A stretch of DNA of 5,093 nt from Emcibacteraceae bacterium (GTDB lineage: Bacteria; Pseudomonadota; Alphaproteobacteria; Sphingomonadales; Emcibacteraceae): contig JAESUD010000032.1 of the NCBI GenBank assembly GCA_016763335.1, forward strand, positions 1 to 5,093. Direction: 5' to 3'. The notes below the pieces were generated by a model. The model saw nothing but the letters and a program-made list of their open reading frames with translations, had not been told where the DNA came from and did no database searches. The position numbers were made by a program, and so were the translations under genes. Of the stretch, positions 1-5,093 are shown piece by piece. The number at the start of each line of letters is the position of its first letter. The first letter of the stretch is position 1.

Positions 1-1104
1 ATCAATGCCGTGCGCTTTAATATCGCCCGGAATACCGTCGCCAATAATCATTGACGCCGCTATGCGGGACAAGGCCGGTGATGTCATAATGCCAATGCCT
101 TCCTGCCCGGCGAGCCAGAAAAAACCGGTCGCATCCGGCGAAAAACCCACTGCGGGATAACCATCATCTAATGCGTTTCTTAGTCCAGCCCATTTATGGT
201 CAACTTTTTTAATTTCAATACCCGTACATTCATGAAAATAATGGGTAGCGTAAGCCACATCAATCTCTTCGGGTTGAGCGTCGCAAGGTTCGGATAGGGT
301 TTGATCACAGGGACTAATGAGAATTTTACCAGCGTCCGGTTTAAAATAAAATACCTCCGCAAGCTCAAGCGCCATTGGCCAATTATCAATATCACCATAG
401 CCTTCCGGCACGTCAATCAACACCATAGTGCGACGTAGCGGTTTTATACCTATTGGCGCGACACCGGCCAATTTTGCCACCTGATCGACCCACGACCCGG
501 CAGCGTTGACGATAACTGGCGCTGAAAACTCTCCCTGCGGCGTGGTAATATGCCAAAGATCCTCTTTTCGCTCAATAGCGGTCACTTCATTATCGGTATA
601 AAGTTCCGCCCCCCTGCTTCTTGCCCCTTTAAGATAGCCTTCATGTAGGGCGTGGACGTCAATATCAGCGGTTTCGCCCTCAAGTAAAATTGCTGTATGC
701 CCGTAGTCATCGTTTAAGATTGGTAAAATTTTCTTTATCTCTTCTTTTTCAACCAACCTGACATCTGATACAATTTTTTTAAGTTTTTCATAATATGCGA
801 TTAATTTTTTATAATCTTTTCTTGGCGCGATATAAAGCTCTGACCGTGGCCTTAATAAATCATGATCTGTAAAATCTTGTGGTGGATTTGTAAAAAAATC
901 TTCGCTGGCCAGCACGAGTGAACGAATAACCGGATCACCGTAACCATATGTGGTTTCAAAGATGGCGGCGCTTCGCCCTGTCGTATGATAACCGGGCGCG
1001 CTTTCCCGTTCCAATATAGCAACAGTACCGGATTTGCTGAGCTCATAGGCCGCAGAGGAGCCAGCAATGCCAGCCCCAATAATGATGTAATCAACTGAAG
1101 CCAT
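1..1104 (-). CDS. FAD-dependent D-amino-acid dehydrogenase, DauA-like (3' end beyond window)
   Basis: This DAO-family flavoenzyme should oxidise a D-amino acid to the imino/2-oxo acid with FAD. The frame is open for 368 codons from ATG at 1104 to the left edge with no stop. From memory, it follows Pseudomonas aeruginosa DauA (about 375 residues) along its length, so only around ten residues are probably missing. Visible features are the N-terminal dinucleotide motif GAGIAG (10-15), an acidic strand end (E32-R33-E34), the flavin-contact stretch GYHTTGRSAA (38-47), ADID (146-149), NAAGSW (200-205), FYFKPDAG (252-259), WAGLR (305-309) and a C-terminal FFWLAGQEG stretch (328-336). Residues matching DauA substrate contacts include Y53, E89, R224/R225, Y253 and R309; DauA His48 is Ile48 here. 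Its start lies one base after the transporter stop (TAA T ATG), with only a weak GGA upstream, so translation is probably coupled. The family is secure; D-Arg/D-Lys specificity is inferred. Confidence 0.85.
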   Translation of the reverse strand, partial: MASVDYIIIGAGIAGSSAAYELSKSGTVAILERESAPGYHTTGRSAAIFETTYGYGDPVIRSLVLASEDFFTNPPQDFTDHDLLRPRSELYIAPRKDYKKLIAYYEKLKKIVSDVRLVEKEEIKKILPILNDDYGHTAILLEGETADIDVHALHEGYLKGARSRGAELYTDNEVTAIERKEDLWHITTPQGEFSAPVIVNAAGSWVDQVAKLAGVAPIGIKPLRRTMVLIDVPEGYGDIDNWPMALELAEVFYFKPDAGKILISPCDQTLSEPCDAQPEEIDVAYATHYFHECTGIEIKKVDHKWAGLRNALDDGYPAVGFSPDATGFFWLAGQEGIGIMTSPALSRIAASMIIGDGIPGDIKAHGID

Positions 1105-1105
1105 A

Positions 1106-2494
1106 TTATTCCGCTGTTAGAAATCCATAGCCAAGAAAATCAAGGAGTAGATAGCCAATAGCAATCGGCACCACGACTTTAATAATGGTACGCCAGAATT
1201 TAAACAACCAACTATCACCGAGACCAAGTTCATCGAGAACAGCCTTTCTATTGACAATCCAACCTAAGAAAATTGCGGCGAGCAGAGCATTAACGAGCAT
1301 CATACCGTTAGCCGATAGATATTCGAGCAGGTCCATAATATTTTGATTTTTAAGAGTGTCATTAAAAGTCAGCGGATGCCAATCTTTTAAAACATTAAGT
1401 GATAGCGCTGAAAGACTGGCGAGAACCCACAGCCCCGCCCCAACAACCAGTGACGCTTTACGCCTTGTAAAAATTCCTCTTTCTTCAAGGTTTGATACCG
1501 CAGGTTCAAACAGGGAAATTGTTGAGGTAATGGCGGCAAAAGCAAGCAGTAGAAAAAACATTATTCCAAAAACCTGACCAAATGGCATCTGATCAAAAAT
1601 CACCGGAAGGGTTTCAAACACAAGGCCCGGACCGGAAGCAAGCTCCATACCGTTTGTAAAAATAATAGGGAATATGGCAAAGCCGGCGATTAACGCCACG
1701 AATGTATCCGCAAACGCAACACCACAAGCCATTTTCGGGATTGAAATATCCTTAGGCAAATAGGAGCCATAAACCAGCATAGTCGCACTACCAAGCGAGA
1801 GAGAGAAGAAAGCCTGCCCGGTCGCTTCAAGTAATGTTTTCATGTTTATTTTTTCAAAATCCGGTGTAAACATAAATTCAAACGTTTCGACCATTCCCCC
1901 GTTAAATGCAGAATATATAACCAACGACACAAGAATTAAAAATAGCAATGGCATAAGAATATTGACGGCACGTTCCAGACCCGCCTTGATACCCCGCGAT
2001 ATAATAAAAGCCGTAATAACCAAACTAAGCGTCATCCAGAATATAAGCGTTCCCGGACTATCCATCAGATCAGCAAATACTTGCTGAGTTTGGCCTTCCT
2101 GAAGATCACTCAATTTTCCGGTAATTATGCTATAAACATAATTTAGCGTCCAACCGGCAATCACAAAATAAAACCCTAATATTCCAAGAGGTGTCAATAT
2201 ACTTGTAAAACCTACTAGTGTCCAAAATGGTTGACTTTTCTTGCCCTCACTAAGCTGGGTAAAAGCCGTAATCGGCGGCACTTGTTTTAAACGACCAATA
2301 GTTAGTTCCGTCATCACAAGCGGGATACCGAAAACAATAACAACCGCCATATAAAGCAGCACAAAAGCACCACCGCCATTTTCACCAACGATATAGGGGA
2401 AGCGGTATATATTCCCTAGGCCAACCGCACTACCAATCGCCGCGAGAAGGAACGCTGTTCCCGATGACCATTTTTCCTGAACCACATGTGACAC
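1106..2494 (-). CDS. Sodium-dependent amino-acid symporter of the NSS/SNF family
   Basis: This 462-residue inner-membrane protein should couple sodium entry to amino-acid uptake (LeuT fold; relatives LeuT and MhsT). The helix 1 signature is clear: AAIGSAVGLGN (18-28), RFPY (31-34), then ENGGGAF (38-44). Other family features are GIPL (56-59), the loop SRGIKAGLERA (166-176), the unwound helix 6 region FFSLSLGSATM (229-239) followed by YGSYL (242-246), ADT (262-264, helix 7) and AAITST (320-325, helix 8), where A-x-x-T-S matches the second sodium site of LeuT. I count about 11 membrane segments: roughly 12-35, 42-66, 92-122, 148-166, 176-196, 221-245, 254-281, 306-333, 348-368, 388-414 and 433-456. 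Eleven helices and about 450-460 residues are normal for bacterial members. The start is GTG at 2494, chosen because GGGAG lies 8 bases upstream. The substrate cannot be read from the sequence; the downstream flavoenzyme suggests an amino acid it oxidises. Confidence 0.95.
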   Translation of the reverse strand: MSHVVQEKWSSGTAFLLAAIGSAVGLGNIYRFPYIVGENGGGAFVLLYMAVVIVFGIPLVMTELTIGRLKQVPPITAFTQLSEGKKSQPFWTLVGFTSILTPLGILGFYFVIAGWTLNYVYSIITGKLSDLQEGQTQQVFADLMDSPGTLIFWMTLSLVITAFIISRGIKAGLERAVNILMPLLFLILVSLVIYSAFNGGMVETFEFMFTPDFEKINMKTLLEATGQAFFSLSLGSATMLVYGSYLPKDISIPKMACGVAFADTFVALIAGFAIFPIIFTNGMELASGPGLVFETLPVIFDQMPFGQVFGIMFFLLLAFAAITSTISLFEPAVSNLEERGIFTRRKASLVVGAGLWVLASLSALSLNVLKDWHPLTFNDTLKNQNIMDLLEYLSANGMMLVNALLAAIFLGWIVNRKAVLDELGLGDSWLFKFWRTIIKVVVPIAIGYLLLDFLGYGFLTAE

Positions 2495-2502
2495 TTTGAA
2501 TA

Positions 2503-2507
2503 CTCCC
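2503..2507 (-). promoter_or_regulatory. Ribosome binding site of the NSS transporter
   Basis: On the minus strand, GGGAG ends 8 bases before the GTG at 2494. It decides the start: there is no competing in-frame ATG close by, and the next in-frame GTG (codon 4) is 9 bases further down, which would leave a 17-base spacing. Confidence 0.75.
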
Positions 2508-2510
2508 GAA

Positions 2511-2576
2511 TTTTGTTTTTATTTATTTTTGTTTATTATTTTTCTCTAAAGTACCACAAGATTTTATTGCGTCCAT
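2511..2576 (-). promoter_or_regulatory. A-rich leader and weak promoter candidate for the transporter/dehydrogenase operon
   Basis: The terminator just upstream implies that the transporter operon needs its own promoter here. On the minus strand, TTGTGG (2559-2554) is a possible -35 box with AT-rich -10 candidates 15-17 bases on (TAATAA at 2538-2533). An alternative is TGGACG (2575-2570) with TACTTT (2553-2548). Neither is strong. The RNA from about 2546 to 2511 would be almost only A and U with a few C, so unstructured just before the GGGAG site, which favours ribosome access. The promoter call is tentative; the base composition is plain. Confidence 0.3.
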
Positions 2577-2613
2577 AAAATAATGCCGCACCCTAAAATT
2601 TAGGGTGCGGCAT
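2573..2613 (-). terminator. Rho-independent terminator of the saccharopine-dehydrogenase-family gene
   Basis: Positions 2583-2597 and 2599-2613 form a perfect 15-bp inverted repeat around a single central A (2598). Its outer part is GC-rich (GCCGCACCC / GGGTGCGGC); in RNA the AT-rich tip would open into the loop. The hairpin begins 22 bases after the stop at 2636. On the minus strand it is followed at once by the T-rich run TATTTTA. On the plus strand it is followed by AAAGTTAG, so it is oriented to stop minus-strand transcription. It separates the dehydrogenase from the transporter operon. Confidence 0.85.
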
Positions 2614-2635
2614 AAAGTTAGATATGAATTATTTT

Positions 2636-3709
2636 TTAAGCGTAATATTTGCCGAAACGGTTTGTGATAAAGTCGTTAAAATCAACATCTTCTTGTTTAA
2701 CAAAACCTTTAGAAGGAAGCTTTCCTTCAGCCAAAAGATCAACCATGGCACAAATTCCGGCTGATGTTGTGATTTGAATGGCTGACCACATTTTGCCGCC
2801 GATTTCCTGATTATAAACTTTATGAGCATAACTATCCTGCACATAACGGCCATCAATATCGCCAGTAACCGTCACATAAACAAGAACCACATCTTGATAA
2901 GTGAACGGAAGCGCATATTCGAAAATGTCTTTCAACAAATCCTGGCGCTCATTAAGGCGAAGGTCCAGAAGAAGAAGTTTTAGAATATCGCGGTGACCAG
3001 GGTAACGAACCGTACGGTAGTTAAGGTTTTGAACTTTACCTTCAAGTGTTTCGCAAAGCGTACCAAGACCACCGGAAGTGTTAAAGGCTTCATAGTCGAT
3101 GCCGTCAATTGAGAAATTTTCCAACTCTTCTAGCGGCGGGGTTTCTGTAAGTTTACCGTTAATCACTGCTTCACATGGCTGACAATATTCATTGATCAAG
3201 CCGTCCGTTGACCATGTAAGGTTATATTTAAGAGCATTTGACGGAATTTTTGGAAGCGCACCAACACGAAGATGAACATTTTGCAATGTGTCAAATTTCT
3301 TGGCGATATCATAAGCAACGATTGAAATATAACCCGGTGCCAAACCACACTGCGGAATAAGCGCAACATTTGCATCCTTGGCCAACTCTTTTACCATACG
3401 TGTGCAGGCAACATCTTCTGTAAGGTCGAAATAATTAACATCATTGCGAACTGCCGACTCGGCAATGAATTTAGTTATTTGATAAGGTGCTGCTGAAAGA
3501 ACGGCAAATTTACCTGACATTTCCGCGTCTAGGGCAGCCTGATTAGTAACGTCAAGATTAACCGTTTTCACATTGTCATATTTAGGCATATTGGCAAGTG
3601 CTTTATCGGAAATATCCGCAACAGTTACATGATAGTCGCCAGAACCTGCGAGCATTTCTGTGATCATTTCACCGATTTTACCGGCGCCCATAAGAAGAAT
3701 TTGTTTCAT
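2636..3709 (-). CDS. Saccharopine-dehydrogenase-family oxidoreductase, lysine 6-dehydrogenase-like
   Basis: This 357-residue cytoplasmic NAD(P)-dependent enzyme belongs to the saccharopine dehydrogenase/reductase family. The N-terminal Rossmann motif is GAGKIG (8-13), and Asp32 at the end of the second strand (VTVADIS) favours NAD over NADP. SAAPY (72-76) and CGLAPG (121-126) are typical of the family. The catalytic/dimerisation domain contains TWSTDGL (165-171), TSGGLGT (211-217) and RYPGH (235-239), and the Rossmann fold is completed by a C-terminal helix. Its length fits lysine 6-dehydrogenases better than fungal saccharopine reductases (about 450) or carboxynorspermidine synthases (about 400). 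The frame is open to 3760, but ATG at 3709 is preferred: AAGGA lies 8 bases upstream, and the protein then begins directly with MKQILLMGAGKIG. It is divergent from an Lrp-type regulator and followed by a strong terminator, so it is probably transcribed alone. Likely substrate lysine or a related amine or amino acid; this is inferred. Confidence 0.88.
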   Translation of the reverse strand: MKQILLMGAGKIGEMITEMLAGSGDYHVTVADISDKALANMPKYDNVKTVNLDVTNQAALDAEMSGKFAVLSAAPYQITKFIAESAVRNDVNYFDLTEDVACTRMVKELAKDANVALIPQCGLAPGYISIVAYDIAKKFDTLQNVHLRVGALPKIPSNALKYNLTWSTDGLINEYCQPCEAVINGKLTETPPLEELENFSIDGIDYEAFNTSGGLGTLCETLEGKVQNLNYRTVRYPGHRDILKLLLLDLRLNERQDLLKDIFEYALPFTYQDVVLVYVTVTGDIDGRYVQDSYAHKVYNQEIGGKMWSAIQITTSAGICAMVDLLAEGKLPSKGFVKQEDVDFNDFITNRFGKYYA

Positions 3710-3717
3710 TTCATTTG

Positions 3718-3722
3718 TCCTT
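3718..3722 (-). promoter_or_regulatory. Ribosome binding site that sets the dehydrogenase start
   Basis: On the minus strand, AAGGA ends 8 bases before ATG at 3709. An earlier out-of-frame ATG (3714-3712) lies only 3 bases from it and reads ATG AAA TGA, so it cannot start the gene. The longer in-frame extension to 3760 would put this site inside the coding region and adds 17 residues not expected before a Rossmann strand. Confidence 0.8.
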
Positions 3723-3746
3723 ATTAAATTTACTTGATGGCCGGAT

Positions 3747-3774
3747 AGTATATTTAACAATAATCAATTTGAAG
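3747..3774 (-). promoter_or_regulatory. Candidate promoter of the saccharopine-dehydrogenase-family gene
   Basis: On the minus strand, TATACT (3752-3747) is a good -10 match, about 38 bases before the start codon. With a 16-base spacer the -35 position reads CTTCAA (3774-3769), a poor match, so activation by a regulator such as the divergent Lrp-type protein is plausible. The flanking sequence is AT-rich and includes a small palindrome, TCAATTTGA (3764-3772). Confidence 0.4.
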
Positions 3775-3804
3775 GGTAAAAATCGGCGATTTGTACGATA
3801 ATAT

Positions 3805-3834
3805 TTGACATTTTAACGGTTTTATTGACAATAT
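3805..3834 (+). promoter_or_regulatory. Candidate promoter of the Lrp-family regulator gene
   Basis: A perfect -35 box, TTGACA (3805-3810), is followed 18 bases later by CAATAT (3829-3834), a weak -10. A second TTGACA (3825-3830) has no clear -10 at standard spacing before the start codon at 3861. The upstream box is therefore the better promoter, and the downstream copy would fall in the core promoter, where a bound protein could repress. Confidence 0.35.
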
Positions 3835-3839
3835 GACGG
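3805..3839. repeat. Tandem 15-mer direct repeat at 20-bp spacing; possible Lrp-family operator
   Basis: TTGACATTTTAACGG (3805-3819) and TTGACAATATGACGG (3825-3839) agree at 12 of 15 positions, with TTGACA and ACGG conserved at both ends. The 20-bp period is close to two helical turns, so both copies face the same side of the DNA. The second copy overlaps an 11-bp palindrome, TATTGACAATA (3823-3833). The pair lies between two divergent genes, just before the regulator, as expected for an autoregulatory site. That it binds this regulator is inferred. Confidence 0.45.
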
Positions 3840-3860
3840 AAATTACAATTGGATGTGATA

Positions 3861-4286
3861 ATGGATGAAAAAGACAAAAATTTAATCAACCTGCTCAGAG
3901 AAAACAGCCGGGCATCCACCACCACGCTTGCCCGAACTCTCGGCTTATCGCGCAGTACCGTTCAAGACCGTATAAAACGTCTTGAGGACCGCGGTGTTAT
4001 CGCCGGTTACACCATCCGCTTTAATGATGAATATCGCCAGAGACAAATCTCGGCACAGGTAATGATGACGTTCCACCCACAATATTCTGCCACCATTTTG
4101 AACTCGCTTAAAAAAATGCCCAGCGTTGTCTCCATCTTTGCCGTGAGCGGCATTTATGACCTCATTACCACCGTACGCGCCGAAACCACTGAAGAACTAG
4201 ACGAAACCATAGACAATATAGGTATCCTCCCCGGCATGGAAAAAACCACGACATCGATTATATTATCAAAAAAATATGAAATGTAA
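3861..4286 (+). CDS. Lrp/AsnC-family transcriptional regulator
   Basis: This 141-residue DNA-binding protein has the usual two-part Lrp layout. The N-terminal winged helix-turn-helix has the typical opening MDEKDKNLINLLRENSRAS and a helix-turn-helix around residues 19-41 (LARTLGLSRSTVQDRIKRL), followed by the hinge GVIAGYTIRF (45-54). The C-terminal RAM ligand/oligomer domain runs from about 64 to 138 and includes SGIYDLI (95-101), matching the effector-binding turn of Lrp proteins. ATG at 3861 is chosen because it gives the canonical family N-terminus, with a weak GGA 7 bases upstream. In-frame TTG (3849) and GTG (3855) would add only a few residues and have no better ribosome binding site. 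The length is slightly below E. coli Lrp (164) but normal for AsnC-type members. It is divergent from the dehydrogenase gene, which it probably controls along with itself; the ligand is unknown, plausibly that enzyme's amino-acid substrate. Confidence 0.93.
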   Translation: MDEKDKNLINLLRENSRASTTTLARTLGLSRSTVQDRIKRLEDRGVIAGYTIRFNDEYRQRQISAQVMMTFHPQYSATILNSLKKMPSVVSIFAVSGIYDLITTVRAETTEELDETIDNIGILPGMEKTTTSIILSKKYEM

Positions 4287-4288
4287 TT

Positions 4289-5093
4289 CTACCGCTTCGC
4301 GGCGTTGGCAATCCTAAGACAAGCTCTTGCGCAAATGGCTTCAACGGGCATGCCTGTGGTTTTGCAGTCTATCTCGGCGTCGAATGTTATGGTCATCGCA
4401 CTGGCTAGCCTGCCCGTGGTCCATTTCATGAGATCGGCCTTAAAAGTTCTGGTTTCCATGGCAAATACACGGGGGATAAGCTTGCCCATGGCCTGGTCGG
4501 CGGATAAACCCTGATCCATATACCCGCGAGCCAGATGCATGCGCTGAATTTTTCTAAGGAGCGAACGTAAAACCGCTATTGGGCTTTCACCGCGATTAAA
4601 CGCTTTAAAGATGCTGTCATCAAGGCGGCGTAAATCACCGCCAATGGTCGCACTTGTAATTGTATCAATGCTAAGCGCGCCACTATCACCCACGCAGGCG
4701 GTAACATCCTCAAGACTGACCATATCACTAGGTCGTTTGTCCGCTGGCCCCATGTAAATAGTAAGTTTGTTAAGTTCACTACGGGACACTTGCCTGTCAC
4801 TGCCCAAATTCATTTGCAAAAACGACGACGCATCGGCATCAATTGACAGGCCATTTTCACGCATCACTTCGTGGATCAGCACATCAAGCGATGCTTGGTT
4901 ATCCTCATAACATGCAAGGGTCGCAGCATTTTTTGATATTTCAAATAATTTACGAAGTCCCGAGGTCGGACGAAGGTTACCCGCCGTTATGATAATAAGG
5001 CCATCACCAATAGGGTTTGACAGAAAATTCTCTGCGGCCTTTGTGGCATTCTCTGCGGCGCCCTCAACCCTGATCACGCGCCTGCCGCCCATC
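4289..5093 (-). CDS. holA: DNA polymerase III delta subunit (5' end beyond window)
   Basis: HolA is the clamp-loader subunit that opens the beta sliding clamp during replication. The frame is open from the right edge to TAG at 4291-4289, giving 267 visible residues of a protein usually near 340, so roughly 70-80 N-terminal residues are missing. The Met at 5092 is probably internal: it is followed by GGRRVIRVEGA, the strand normally found well inside the delta N-terminal domain. Downstream are a hydrophobic strand, DGLIIITAG, then helix-rich domain II and the domain III collar, ending in GMPVEAICARACLRIANAAKR, a typical alphaproteobacterial HolA C-terminus. The C-terminal region also includes the family-like stretch LRSLLRKIQRMHLAR. 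It converges on the Lrp-family gene with 2 bases between the stops and no separate terminator. In many alphaproteobacteria holA follows leuS and lptE, which would lie beyond the right edge. It has no evident functional link to the catabolic genes. Confidence 0.9.
   Translation of the reverse strand, partial: MGGRRVIRVEGAAENATKAAENFLSNPIGDGLIIITAGNLRPTSGLRKLFEISKNAATLACYEDNQASLDVLIHEVMRENGLSIDADASSFLQMNLGSDRQVSRSELNKLTIYMGPADKRPSDMVSLEDVTACVGDSGALSIDTITSATIGGDLRRLDDSIFKAFNRGESPIAVLRSLLRKIQRMHLARGYMDQGLSADQAMGKLIPRVFAMETRTFKADLMKWTTGRLASAMTITFDAEIDCKTTGMPVEAICARACLRIANAAKR

Noticed and set aside
180..1094. Minus-strand short frames at 180-416 and 852-1094
   Set aside because: They are out-of-frame shadows of the flavoenzyme, which runs continuously through both with clear family motifs.
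1356..2087. Plus-strand open frames at 1356-1577 and 1842-2087
   Set aside because: They lie antisense within the well-supported transporter gene, resemble no family I know, and have no supporting context.
2583..2613. The 15-bp inverted repeat as an operator or mobile-element end
   Set aside because: Its position just after a stop codon, its GC-rich stem and its T-rich tail fit a terminator; no second copy or transposase is present in the window.
3706..3714. A start-stop mini-ORF (ATG AAA TGA) overlapping the dehydrogenase start codon
   Set aside because: It lies only 3 bases from the AAGGA site, too close for efficient initiation; nothing else suggests a regulatory uORF.
3710..3760. A 17-residue N-terminal extension of the saccharopine-dehydrogenase-family gene starting at 3760
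   Set aside because: The AAGGA site directs the start to 3709, the Rossmann strand begins there, and the extension would cover the candidate -10 box.
3849..3860. TTG (3849) or GTG (3855) as the start of the Lrp-family regulator
   Set aside because: ATG at 3861 gives the canonical N-terminus of the family; the alternatives add a few residues without a better ribosome binding site.
4292..4302. Small hairpin CCGC-TTC-GCGG at the holA 3' end as a terminator
   Set aside because: The stem is only 4 bp, lies inside the coding sequence, and has no adjacent T-tract on either strand.

Overview
The window looks like ordinary bacterial chromosome, most likely from a moderately AT-rich alphaproteobacterium. 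The main clues are a HolA (DNA polymerase III delta) of alphaproteobacterial character at the right edge and a compact set of amino-acid catabolism genes. The taxonomic call rests on remembered protein resemblance and is tentative. I saw no mobile element, CRISPR array, tRNA or rRNA.

Layout from left to right. Positions 1-1104 (minus) hold nearly all of a FAD-dependent D-amino-acid dehydrogenase resembling DauA (D-arginine dehydrogenase); its last few residues lie beyond the left edge. One base separates it from the upstream gene at 1106-2494 (minus), a sodium:neurotransmitter-symporter-family (NSS/SNF) amino-acid transporter that starts with GTG behind a good ribosome binding site. Upstream of that are an A-rich leader and a strong hairpin terminator (2583-2613) that ends the next gene. 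That gene, 2636-3709 (minus), encodes a 357-residue saccharopine-dehydrogenase-family / lysine 6-dehydrogenase-like oxidoreductase. A divergent control region of about 150 bp (3710-3860) separates it from an Lrp/AsnC-family regulator at 3861-4286 (plus). The region carries a tandem pair of TTGACA-containing 15-mers spaced 20 bp apart, plus candidate promoters on both strands. The regulator converges, with a 2-base gap, on the 3' end of holA (4289-5093, minus), which is cut by the right edge.

How the genes may work together: the Lrp-type protein is placed to control itself and the divergent dehydrogenase, probably in response to an amino acid. The transporter and the D-amino-acid dehydrogenase form a separate transcription unit (uptake followed by oxidative deamination). 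If the dehydrogenase acts on lysine and the flavoenzyme on basic D-amino acids, the locus would handle both enantiomers of a basic amino acid; this is an inference. holA is a replication housekeeping gene unrelated to the catabolic genes. I did not find a clearly undescribed system here.
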